Assembly (NCBI GenBank): GCA_910576975.1
Contig: CAJTJY010000026.1
Location: forward strand, 1 to 37,309
Direction of reading: 5' to 3'
DNA length: 37,309 nt
From: an uncultured Lachnospiraceae bacterium
GTDB lineage: Bacteria > Bacillota > Clostridia > Lachnospirales > Lachnospiraceae
Positions 11,767 through 18,322 of the stretch are shown here, in pieces. The position numbers and the translations under genes were made by a program. Each line of letters starts with the position of its first letter. Within the stretch, counting starts at the first letter, position 1. The notes under the pieces were generated by a model. The model was not told the DNA's origin and ran no database searches. It worked only from the letters and a program-made list of their open reading frames with translations.

Positions 11767-11883
11767 TATAATGTTTTGGGATATTTTGAGCAATTAAAGC
11801 CAGGCAAGGTCACAATCCCCAACCACCCCGGAGACATTGCCCCACAAATTGTTAAACAAATCTTCAAGCAGGCCGGGCTCTAA
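11767..11883 (+). pseudogene. HicA toxin, N-terminally truncated remnant
   Basis: The frame from after a stop at 11766 ends with KPGKVTIPNHPGDIAPQIVK and QIFKQAGL, the conserved C-terminal strand and helix of HicA. The first half, including the catalytic His and any start codon, is absent. It lies directly before the second hicB, at the usual spacing. The deletion leaves that antitoxin without its toxin. Confidence 0.75.
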
Positions 11884-11917
11884 AGCCCGGTACTGCCTAC
11901 AGTAAAGGAGGCGCTTT

Positions 11918-12328
11918 ATGAAACTCACTTATCCAGCTTGTTTTTATCCTGATGAAGAAAGAAAAGGGGCTTACGCTGTGGTAGTTCCCGATCTCCCCGG
12001 ATGCGTAAGTGGCGGCGACACATTGGTCGAAGCTATCCTTATGGGTACTGACGCCGCATCCGGCTGGGTTCTTGATGAGTTGGAAGATGGAAAACCCGTA
12101 CCCGAAGCAAGCCCCATTGAAAGCGTTATTCCTGACGCTGGTGGTTTTGTAAGCATGTTGCTTCTGGACATGGATGCCTATGCTGAAAAGCATGGTGAAA
12201 AGTCTGTAAGAAAAAATCTTACCATTCCCGCATGGCTCAACACGTTTGCCGAAAATAATCATATAAACTTTTCCCAGGTGCTTCAGGACTCCCTAACCGC
12301 CCTCTATCAGCAAAAGCAACACTCCTAA
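11918..12328 (+). CDS. hicB: HicB-family antitoxin, orphan
   Basis: A 136-residue HicB: YPACFYPDEERKGAYAVVVP, DLPGCVSGGDTLVEAILMG, and a C-terminal ribbon-helix-helix (VRKNLTIPAWLNTFAENNHI then NFSQVLQDSL). ATG at 11918 has AGGAGG 7 bases upstream. It is distinct from the HicB just upstream but clearly homologous. The matching HicA is only a fragment, so it may survive as a protective antitoxin or regulator. The transcript ends at the 12331-12370 terminator. Confidence 0.88.
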   Translation: MKLTYPACFYPDEERKGAYAVVVPDLPGCVSGGDTLVEAILMGTDAASGWVLDELEDGKPVPEASPIESVIPDAGGFVSMLLLDMDAYAEKHGEKSVRKNLTIPAWLNTFAENNHINFSQVLQDSLTALYQQKQHS

Positions 12329-12573
12329 GCGATTGCCCCGGTTCCATTCAGGATTGGGGCAATCATTTTTCTTTTGTTTTCCTCAGACAAGGTTGAGAAC
12401 AATGCGGAAATTCTCTTGCCATCGTCAATTACTCTATTGGTTCTTGTGTTGGTAATTGACGTATAAGCGCCTCCTATCTGAACACCATTATAAACCACAG
12501 TAATATAATTTGACAGAAATCGACAAATTTTAGACAAAATTCGACATTCATTATATTTAGTCTTGCTTACCAA
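12325..12573 (-). CDS. Doubtful ORF or decayed small gene
   Basis: An 82-codon frame on the minus strand. Its first third translates the TGTC array, and its last 13 codons translate the hicB2 terminator. A possible real part is the middle (VIDDGKRISALFSTLSEENK). A promoter TGTCAA-17-TATAAT and a TAGGAGGCG binding site lie before this middle, but no ATG, GTG or TTG follows at the right distance (GCTTATACG). It may be a small gene that lost its start codon. Confidence 0.2.
   Translation of the reverse strand: MVSKTKYNECRILSKICRFLSNYITVVYNGVQIGGAYTSITNTRTNRVIDDGKRISALFSTLSEENKRKMIAPILNGTGAIA
12331..12370 (+). terminator. Terminator after hicB2
   Basis: GATTGCCCC (12331-12339) pairs with GGGGCAATC (12356-12364), a 9-base perfect stem with a 16-base loop, followed by ATTTTT. 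Confidence 0.8.
12508..12550 (-). promoter_or_regulatory. Helically phased TGTC array, left arm
   Basis: On the minus strand four TGTC motifs start 10, 11 and 10 bases apart (GACA on the plus strand at 12512, 12522, 12533, 12543). The units TGTCGAAT, TTGTCTAA, TTGTCGAT and CTGTCAAA resemble Spo0A boxes (TGTCGAA). The last overlaps a possible -35. A facing array is at 12698-12721. Confidence 0.5.
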
Positions 12574-12697
12574 AAATATTGGAAAGACTTAACGAACTAT
12601 CTGGATAACCCTTTAAAATCCTATAAAACTAAAAGCATCGAAACAAATTATAATAATTAAAATCACCTTTACTATAAATAACCAGTTTGGCGTATAT

Positions 12698-12721
12698 TGT
12701 CAAAATTTGTCGATATTAGTC
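12698..12721 (+). promoter_or_regulatory. Helically phased TGTC array, right arm
   Basis: TGTC at 12698 and 12708 and AGTC at 12718, each 10 bases apart, within TTGTCAAAATTTGTCGAT. The array lies about 40 bases upstream of the lipoprotein promoter and is similar to the left arm read on the opposite strand. The regulator is unknown; Spo0A or an element repressor are options. Confidence 0.5.
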
Positions 12722-12746
12722 GTTTAATATGATTAGGTAAAATTTG

Positions 12747-12776
12747 CATAAATTGACATAATATGCTATTATGCAA
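12747..12776 (+). promoter_or_regulatory. Promoter of the lipoprotein gene
   Basis: TTGCAT, 17 bases, TATTAT in the AT-rich stretch just before the gene. The -10 ends some 20-25 bases before the start codon, leaving a short leader with AAAGGGGA. Approximate coordinates. Confidence 0.5.
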
Positions 12777-12799
12777 AAAAATGAAAGGGGAAATGTATT

Positions 12800-13519
12800 A
12801 TGAAAAATAAATACATTGCAATATTTTTATGTAGTTTAATGGTTATGTCAGCAGGATGCGGAAACACAATCTCTCAAGAAGAATATGATTCTTTACAAGC
12901 TGAAAAAAAAACATTAGAAACCGAAATGCAAGCATTAAAAGATGAGAAGCAACAATTGTCAGAGGATTTATCAAACATAGAATCTGAGCTGTCAGAACTC
13001 AATGATGATTATGAATCTTACAAGGAAAAAATGGCTCCCTACGAAAAACTGTCTGTTGCTGAAGCAAAGGCTAAAACTGCCGAGGCTGAAAAACAAGCTG
13101 CCGAAGCTGAAAAAGCAAAAAAAGAACAGGAAGAAGCGGAAGCTGCTGCAAAGGCTGCCGCTGAAGCTGAGGCTGCTGCCGCCGCTGAAGCTGAAAAAGC
13201 AAAGGGTTATGAAACAGGCATTACATATGACCAATTAGCTCGAACGCCTGATGATTTCAAAGGTCAAAAAGTCAAATTTTCTGGCAAGGTTTTACAAGTT
13301 ATGGAAAGCGACGACGAGACACAAATTCGTTTAGCCGTAGATAGCAACTATGATACCGTATTATACTGCGGCTACTCCCCCGCTATCATTAGCTCACGCA
13401 TTCTAGATGATGATATTATAACCGTTTATGGTACTTCTCTGGGATTATTTAGCTATACCTCCACGCTCGGAGGGAAAATTACTCTTCCGGCTATATATGT
13501 GGATAAAATTGATCAATAA
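12800..13519 (+). CDS. Lipoprotein with coiled coil and C-terminal OB-fold-like domain
   Basis: A 239-residue secreted lipoprotein. It has a signal peptide with lipobox MSAGC (Cys20), then a coiled coil (about 25-80), an Ala/Glu/Lys-rich stalk (about 88-134, with repeats of AEAEKA and EAAA type), and a globular end starting GITYDQLARTPDDFKGQKVK. That end matches the OB-fold-like domain often seen in Firmicute surface lipoproteins. ATG at 12800 with AAAGGGGA upstream. The low-complexity stalk suggests a spacer that lifts the domain off the membrane. The ligand is unknown; in a prophage it may be a lysogenic-conversion (morphogenetically unneeded) gene. Confidence 0.8.
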   Translation: MKNKYIAIFLCSLMVMSAGCGNTISQEEYDSLQAEKKTLETEMQALKDEKQQLSEDLSNIESELSELNDDYESYKEKMAPYEKLSVAEAKAKTAEAEKQAAEAEKAKKEQEEAEAAAKAAAEAEAAAAAEAEKAKGYETGITYDQLARTPDDFKGQKVKFSGKVLQVMESDDETQIRLAVDSNYDTVLYCGYSPAIISSRILDDDIITVYGTSLGLFSYTSTLGGKITLPAIYVDKIDQ

Positions 13520-13569
13520 AAATTACTTTTTAATATAATTTAATAAAACTAATTAATGGAGGGATTTAT

Positions 13570-13845
13570 TTGATTATCGCAACAGGAGACATAAGACAAA
13601 ACTATTCCATAATAGACACTATCTTTGCAATGGATTCACACAAGGAAGGGTTCTTATCTGGCACTGACCCAAACAAAGCATTTGAGGGGGTAAAAAATCA
13701 GCTTTCAAAAAAATGCACGGCATTAGGTGGTGATGCAGTAATCAATTGTCAGTTCGAATACCGCGTGGCTGTTGGTGATGGAATAATGAGCAAGAAACAA
13801 GTCATCGAAATATTTGCTTATGGAACAGTTGTTAAATTGTTGTAA
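13570..13845 (+). CDS. YbjQ/UPF0145-like small protein
   Basis: A 91-residue protein starting at a TTG with GGAGGGA 7 bases upstream. GDIRQNYSIIDTIFAMDSHK, a helical AFEGVKNQLSKKCTALGGDA and VINCQFEYRVAVGDG follow the order of the YbjQ (heavy-metal-binding, UPF0145/DUF74) fold: strand, helix, then ALGADAVI and a strand. The family's function is not established. It lies 50 bases after the lipoprotein gene and may share its transcript. Confidence 0.6.
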   Translation: MIIATGDIRQNYSIIDTIFAMDSHKEGFLSGTDPNKAFEGVKNQLSKKCTALGGDAVINCQFEYRVAVGDGIMSKKQVIEIFAYGTVVKLL

Positions 13846-13906
13846 AAATGAGTTAACTTACTACGTATATTAGATGTCAACATATGCACTGAGTTTATAC
13901 CAAACA

Positions 13907-13938
13907 AAACCGCCCCTGTTGCAAACAGGAACGGCTTT
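13907..13938 (+). terminator. Hairpin after the YbjQ-like gene
   Basis: AAACCG-CC-CCTGTT-GCA-AACAGG-AA-CGG-C-TTT: an inner six-base stem and an outer stem separated by a 2x2 internal loop, ending in a short CTTT. A plausible but weak terminator. Confidence 0.5.
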
Positions 13939-14000
13939 CAGATACATCCGAAGATGATAACAAGTTAAATTAGATCAATAACATTGTATCATCTTCGGTG

Positions 14001-14032
14001 ACAGCTGGCAATAGACCAGCTGTTATTTTTTT
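14001..14032 (+). terminator. Terminator before the integrase gene
   Basis: ACAGCTGG / CCAGCTGT, an 8-base perfect stem with a 7-base loop and a following T-rich TATTTTTTT. It insulates the integrase from upstream transcription. Confidence 0.75.
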
Positions 14033-14056
14033 ACGCTTTTCAAGGAGGATGACGCC

Positions 14057-15052
14057 ATGAAAATTGAAAGACTGCCTTCCGGCTCCTACCGGATAAGAAA
14101 AATGTATAAGGGAAAAACATACACCGTCACATTTGAACATAAGCCTACGCAAAAAGAAGCCATGCTCGCCATGGCAAGGGAATTAGAAAGCACTCAGGAA
14201 AAATGCAAGGCAATGACATTCCAGGCTGCTGCGGAAGAATATATCGCTTCTAAAAGAAACGTCCTCTCCCCCAGCACAATAAAGGGATATCACGCCATCC
14301 TAAAAGGCACTGCAGAGCCTTTCCTTTCTAAAAACATTCATGATATTACCGCCCTTAATGTGCAAGAAGAGATCAACCGCATTGCAAAAGAACGCAGCCC
14401 AAAGACTGTCCGCAACCACCACGGCTTCATATCGGCTGTTCTTGGCATTTTTCACCCTGGACTTAAGCTTTCCACCACTCTGCCGCAAAAAGTTAAAATC
14501 GAGCCATATATCCCGACTAACAGCGACATTAGAAAGATATTGGATTACTCGAAGGGCTCCATGTTTGAAATCCCGATCATGCTTGCATGTTATGGAATGC
14601 GCCGATCAGAGATATGCGCCTTGGAATGCCAGGATATAGATGGCGACGTTGTGCATATAACAAAAGCAAAAGTGCTGGATGAGAAAAGAAACTGGATTAT
14701 AAAAACCACCAAGACCACAGAGAGTACCAGAGATATTATAATTCCCATAGAATTATCAGATAAAATAAAAAATAAGGGTTATGTCTACAAAGGGCACCCA
14801 AACAGCATTACATGCTATTTGTTCAAAGCACAGGACTCTCTCGGGATCCCTAGATTCTCCATTCATAAACTCCGTCATTACTTTGCAAGCGAAATGTCAG
14901 CTCTCGGCATACCGGAGGCTGACATATTGAGAATGGGCGGCTGGGAAACTGATTACGTCATGAAGTCTGTATATCGGCACTCCATGATGGACAAAGAAGA
15001 AAACGCAAAAAGAGAAGCTTCTGACAAGTTGCGCAACGCTCTCTTTTTTTAA
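14057..15052 (+). CDS. int: Tyrosine-type phage integrase
   Basis: A 331-residue site-specific recombinase. It has an N-terminal AP2-like arm-binding domain (about 8-35, SGSYRIRKMYKGKTYTVTFE), a SAM-like core-binding domain (about 52-135) and a catalytic domain. The catalytic residues visible are Arg182/183 in GMRRSE, Lys in KTTKTTESTR (about 219), HKLRH (His270, Arg273), Trp296 in GGWETD replacing the second His, and Tyr306 in VYRHS. ATG at 14057 has AGGAGG 8-9 bases upstream. It reads toward tRNA-Leu, the probable attachment site. A full set of catalytic residues suggests it is intact even though the element is decaying. Confidence 0.92.
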   Translation: MKIERLPSGSYRIRKMYKGKTYTVTFEHKPTQKEAMLAMARELESTQEKCKAMTFQAAAEEYIASKRNVLSPSTIKGYHAILKGTAEPFLSKNIHDITALNVQEEINRIAKERSPKTVRNHHGFISAVLGIFHPGLKLSTTLPQKVKIEPYIPTNSDIRKILDYSKGSMFEIPIMLACYGMRRSEICALECQDIDGDVVHITKAKVLDEKRNWIIKTTKTTESTRDIIIPIELSDKIKNKGYVYKGHPNSITCYLFKAQDSLGIPRFSIHKLRHYFASEMSALGIPEADILRMGGWETDYVMKSVYRHSMMDKEENAKREASDKLRNALFF

Positions 15053-15056
15053 TACT

Positions 15057-15082
15057 TCATGACAAATTTCATGACAAATTCC
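15057..15082. repeat. Tandem TTCATGACAAAT repeats, possible integrase arm sites
   Basis: Two direct copies of TTCATGACAAAT follow one another immediately after the integrase stop. Short direct repeats between an integrase gene and its attachment core commonly serve as arm-type binding sites. Inferred from position. Confidence 0.45.
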
Positions 15083-15139
15083 TCTATTATTTCTAATAAT
15101 GGAGCACGAAAACGCCTGGTAAACATAGGCGCAGAAAAA

Positions 15140-15183
15140 GGCGCAAGCCCTTGACTTCGCTAAGCGAGTCCCGAGTTTGCGCC
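15140..15183 (-). terminator. Terminator downstream of tRNA-Leu
   Basis: On the minus strand GGCGCAA pairs with TTGCGCC and an inner GACT..CGC / GCG.AGTC stem forms within it, followed by TTTTTC. It lies 14 bases past the tRNA 3' end, on the element side, so the prophage supplies the terminator for this tRNA. Confidence 0.7.
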
Positions 15184-15196
15184 CTTTGTGATCCAA

Positions 15197-15278
15197 TGCG
15201 GTTAGTGGGAGTCGAACCCACACGGTGTTACCCACAGGAACCTAAATCCTGCATGTCTGCCTATTCCATCATAACCGC
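15197..15278 (-). tRNA. tRNA-Leu (anticodon TAG)
   Basis: On the minus strand the acceptor stem GCGGTTA / TAACCGC closes a long-variable-arm tRNA. The anticodon stem CAGGA / TCCTG holds the loop TTTAGGT, anticodon TAG (reads CUA leucine codons). GGGTTCGACTCCC is the T arm, and there is a leucine-type variable arm between them. The CCA end is not encoded. Its 3' end faces the integrase gene, as expected for an integration site. Confidence 0.92.
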
Positions 15279-15322
15279 CTGAGATTTTTCGATTATACCA
15301 TCTTGCGTACAAAAAGTCAAGG

Positions 15323-15364
15323 CAGGAACGCCTAAAGATTCTTATGGACCATTAGGCGTTCCTG
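15323..15364 (-). terminator. Long hairpin between the receiver-domain gene and tRNA-Leu
   Basis: CAGGAACGCCTAA (15323-15335) is the exact reverse complement of TTAGGCGTTCCTG (15352-15364), a 13-base stem with a 16-base loop. On the minus strand it is followed by CCTTGACTTTTTG. It probably ends the 457-aa gene's transcript. Confidence 0.6.
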
Positions 15365-15447
15365 TCTGAAAATGCTGCATTTTGATTTAATATTTATATG
15401 AATATCACTGGCGCTAATTATATTTCAGGTAATTATAGTTCTTTTAA

Positions 15448-16821
15448 TCATCCAGCACTGGCGCTTTTATTTTTTTCAAAGAACTGGTTCACTTCCTTTT
15501 TTATCAGCTCCGGCGAAAGCGATTTCGATAGATATCCTTGCGGCTTGAGCTCCACCACTTTCTTGACGCTTTCCCTGTCCACTCTGCTAGTCAAAAAAAT
15601 AACTGGAATATCTGCAAATTCTTTCTCAGACCGAATCATTTCCAATACCTGGCTTCCCTCGCAAACCGGCATCTCATAATCCAGCAAAATCAAATCCGGC
15701 CGATCAAGCGTGATGCTTCGAAAGGCAGACAGCCCAGAAGTAGCCGTCAGTATTTCATAGTGATCTCCAAGTAGCTGCTGCATTGCTTTCAGCATAAATT
15801 CCGAATCATCAACGACAAGAATTTTCTTCTTCTGAATCATCGCCTCTTTCTGCGCTTGATTTTGATTGAGATATTTTTCAAGTTCTTCTAAGGCATTCTC
15901 TGTCAGTTTTGAGCCGCCATCCTCACTTTGAACAAAAGTGCCAGCTGCCATGCAAAATGCAAAATATCCTTCTCCGGTATCAAATAGCAAGCTGAATTGC
16001 GGACTGTATTTTTCAAATACTTTCTGAAACTGCTCATAGGTCAGTAATTGTTCTTCTTTTACCTCAGCCTCATGTATCGATGGAAAATGCCCCTTAATGT
16101 GTTCCACAAACTGTCTTGCAGTGTAGGTAGCGACATTCATCAACATAACATTGAGCGTATTCGATTTCGTTTTCAGCACGCTCCCAATTGTTTTTACCAA
16201 CAGTTGTTCTTCAAAAACCAGGAAAAATTCCCACCTTTTTTTATCCTTGGTGCTGTAAATCAAGCGGTAATAAATTCCGTCCCCAAACTTCTCGCCGCCA
16301 TAACAGTTGCTGATCAGCCTTGATTCCAGCCGGAACATGCCATACAACCTGCTAACGATCGCCTGACCCATTACCGCTTGTTCTTCTTCTGGAAGGAGAT
16401 TCTCCCACTGTTTCTTCATTTCTTCTTTCACAATCGCCTGATCTTCTGTCATCGTGTGCCCGATGAGCCATCCTGCACACACTCCAAGGAAATGATTCAC
16501 AGCGCTCTCTGAATACTCTGCCAAATCCAACTCCTTCTCAAGAGCAGGCAGCGTTATCTCCCTAAAATTTTCATGAATACGTTTATGCATCTTTAGCCCA
16601 TCATAATCAATAGAAGCCATATAGTCTTCTTCATCCTGAAAATGCTGAAGTGCATGATCTTTAAAATATTTCACTGCTTCCTGACAAACCCACTGGCTTT
16701 TCTCTTCTTGCTGGCCAAACTCAAAAAGCTTATTGAGAATGCGGAACAGTTTCCTATGTTCTTTGTCAATAATATCTACACCTAGGTCATACCGATCGTT
16801 CCATACCAATTGATTTCCCAT
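15448..16821 (-). CDS. Hemerythrin / CheX-like / receiver-domain fusion protein
   Basis: A 457-residue cytoplasmic signalling protein. Residues 1-135 are a bacteriohemerythrin, with the di-iron ligands His22 (IDKEHRKLF), His56/His60, Glu64 (HFQDEEDYM), His79/His83 and His122..Asp127 (GHTMTEDQAI) all in place. Residues about 145-310 look like a CheX/CheC-type domain with LNVMLMNVATYTARQF. From about 330 a receiver domain follows, with ILVVDDSEF and the phospho-acceptor in LILLDYEMP. The ATG at 16821 has AGGAGA upstream. Oxygen or iron sensing may be coupled to phosphorelay control. No kinase gene is adjacent. Confidence 0.85.
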   Translation of the reverse strand: MGNQLVWNDRYDLGVDIIDKEHRKLFRILNKLFEFGQQEEKSQWVCQEAVKYFKDHALQHFQDEEDYMASIDYDGLKMHKRIHENFREITLPALEKELDLAEYSESAVNHFLGVCAGWLIGHTMTEDQAIVKEEMKKQWENLLPEEEQAVMGQAIVSRLYGMFRLESRLISNCYGGEKFGDGIYYRLIYSTKDKKRWEFFLVFEEQLLVKTIGSVLKTKSNTLNVMLMNVATYTARQFVEHIKGHFPSIHEAEVKEEQLLTYEQFQKVFEKYSPQFSLLFDTGEGYFAFCMAAGTFVQSEDGGSKLTENALEELEKYLNQNQAQKEAMIQKKKILVVDDSEFMLKAMQQLLGDHYEILTATSGLSAFRSITLDRPDLILLDYEMPVCEGSQVLEMIRSEKEFADIPVIFLTSRVDRESVKKVVELKPQGYLSKSLSPELIKKEVNQFFEKNKSASAG

Positions 16822-17325
16822 ATTTTCTCTCCTTTTTATTTTTTCCATAATCAAAATGTCAAAAGGCTTGCTCTGCACGAAAAATAAGCTTTCTGGCATT
16901 CCAATCACTAACATAATAAATGCAAAGCGACTGACATATTCTTAAGGTCTAATTTTCGATCTACTGCACAAAAAGCAGACCGTAACCATTACTTACGCCC
17001 TTGTTTTTTCCTTAATATTTGTGAAATTAGTACTCCTCCTAAATTATATTCATAAAGCTTGCCACCCATTATATTAGCTGTAAAAGTCCTCTGCAGCGGG
17101 AAATATTCCTATGCGTTATTTTAGCAGAGAAAATTCACATAACGCTATTTCATTATAGCAAATGGCATAGCTTCTCACATCTATTTTTATTTCACATTTT
17201 AAGCTTTTTTCTTCGCATGTTTATCCAAGAGAATAGAAAATCTAAAAGAAAACTTCCAAAACAAATCCATTCTCCACTTAAAAGAATGTATTTTTAAATT
17301 TCGCTGATTTTCCTTAGAATATTCC
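16822..17325. other. AT-rich intergenic region without a recognisable gene
   Basis: About 500 bases between the hemerythrin-receiver gene and the cold-shock promoter. I see no open frame with a ribosome binding site, no tRNA and no strong hairpin. It is AT-rich, with several short stem candidates, and probably holds the promoter of the minus-strand gene near its left end. Confidence 0.5.
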
Positions 17326-17354
17326 TTTACTTTTGACCCATAATATGTTATTCT
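17326..17354 (+). promoter_or_regulatory. Promoter of the cold-shock gene
   Basis: TTTACT (17326-17331), 17 bases, TATTCT (17349-17354). The leader of roughly 45 bases contains GTCGTGAGGACGGC, a short hairpin, and GGAGG before the start. A longer structured leader is usual for cold-shock genes, though this one is short. Confidence 0.6.
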
Positions 17355-17403
17355 AAGCTTATGTCGTGAGGACGGCATATATTATATATTTGGAGGTACT
17401 GAC

Positions 17404-17604
17404 ATGCAAGGTACAGTAAAGTGGTTTAATAACCAAAAAGGATATGGTTTCATCTCTGACGAAGCTGGAAACGACGTATTTGTTCATTATTCTGGATTGA
17501 ATATGGAAGGTTTCAAGTCCTTAGAAGAAGGCGCTGCTGTTGAGTTTGATGTAACCGAAGGCTCCAAGGGACCACAGGCAGTTAATGTAACCGTAGTTCG
17601 CTAA
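17404..17604 (+). CDS. Cold-shock protein (CspA family)
   Basis: A 66-residue single cold-shock domain. RNP-1 is KGYGFISDE and RNP-2 is VFVHYSG, both intact, in the usual order after the start MQGTVKWFNNQ. It binds single-stranded RNA/DNA and acts as an RNA chaperone. GGAGG lies 8 bases before the ATG. It is transcribed alone from a recognisable promoter and ends at the hairpin at 17694-17718. One of several paralogues that Clostridia usually carry; the exact paralogue is not decided. Confidence 0.93.
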   Translation: MQGTVKWFNNQKGYGFISDEAGNDVFVHYSGLNMEGFKSLEEGAAVEFDVTEGSKGPQAVNVTVVR

Positions 17605-17693
17605 TTTCATCAAGTTTTCAATGTACCTTTGTCTAAATATAGAATTTCGATTTTTTATTAAGATATAAGATATTGTGAAACACAGGTGATTGC

Positions 17694-17718
17694 AAAAAGC
17701 TGCCGACGGCAGCTTTTT
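17694..17718 (+). terminator. Terminator after the cold-shock gene
   Basis: AAAAAGCTGCC / GGCAGCTTTTT, an 11-base perfect stem with a three-base loop and built-in A and T tracts, so it can act in both directions (also for lspA on the other strand). Confidence 0.85.
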
Positions 17719-17799
17719 GTTATGTTATCATATGATCAGGATATCAGAAAGTTCTTTTTTATTGCAAAATAAATTCTTTTCTGTCGAAATATAAAATAA

Positions 17800-18267
17800 T
17801 TACCGCTCTTCTCCAAAAAACGATTTCCCTTTAAGCGACACCAGAAACGCTCCCAGGAAGATAGCTAGATCTGAAAGGTTAAAAACGATCCGGTTCAGCC
17901 AGTTCCAGGACGTCTGAAAGCTGAAATAGTCCACGACATATCCCCGGGTGACCCTGTCATACAAATTCCCTGCGCCGCCTCCTGTCAAAAGGCTTAGTCC
18001 CAGCCTTATGCCAAGGTTCTTCTTTTTTTTGGAGATCAAAAACCAAATGATTCCCAGAAACAGCAGCATCCCGCCGCAGAAATATTTGATAATTCCTGGT
18101 CGTTTCTCAAAAACATTCAAGGCTACTCCACGGTTATGATAGCGGCACAGCAAAACCTTACCTCCGCAAATTCTGCGTTCTTCTCCCCATTGCAGTTCTT
18201 TTTCAAAATGATTCTTCAAGAAAATATCTCCCACAGCCACCAGGACTGCCAGCAATACAAATGTCAT
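17800..18267 (-). CDS. lspA: Lipoprotein signal peptidase II
   Basis: A 155-residue membrane protease that cleaves signal peptides of prolipoproteins after lipid modification. Four hydrophobic spans are visible. The two catalytic aspartates are in GYVVDYFSF and FNLSDLAIF. The conserved motifs NRGVALN and GGGAGNLYDR are present, with Tyr where GNLIDR is usual and GVALN where GAAFG is usual. The second Asp block reads NLSD instead of the common NxAD. It is therefore a divergent but apparently complete LspA. ATG at 18267 with AAAGGAG upstream; last in a minus-strand run after ilvA. Confidence 0.82.
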   Translation of the reverse strand: MTFVLLAVLVAVGDIFLKNHFEKELQWGEERRICGGKVLLCRYHNRGVALNVFEKRPGIIKYFCGGMLLFLGIIWFLISKKKKNLGIRLGLSLLTGGGAGNLYDRVTRGYVVDYFSFQTSWNWLNRIVFNLSDLAIFLGAFLVSLKGKSFFGEER

Positions 18268-18322
18268 TCAAGGCTCCTTTCCATTTATTCTCGGCGTGCC
18301 ATTCTCTTTCCATAAAACAATT

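Noticed and set aside
13002..13238. Lysine/leucine-rich ORFs on both strands across the lipoprotein stalk
   Set aside because: They are frame-shifted readings of the low-complexity Ala/Glu/Lys coding repeat in the lipoprotein.
1..15197. CRISPR array or restriction-modification system in the accessory island
   Set aside because: The repeats seen are only two-copy direct repeats and operators; there are no regular spacers, cas genes, or methylase/endonuclease motifs.
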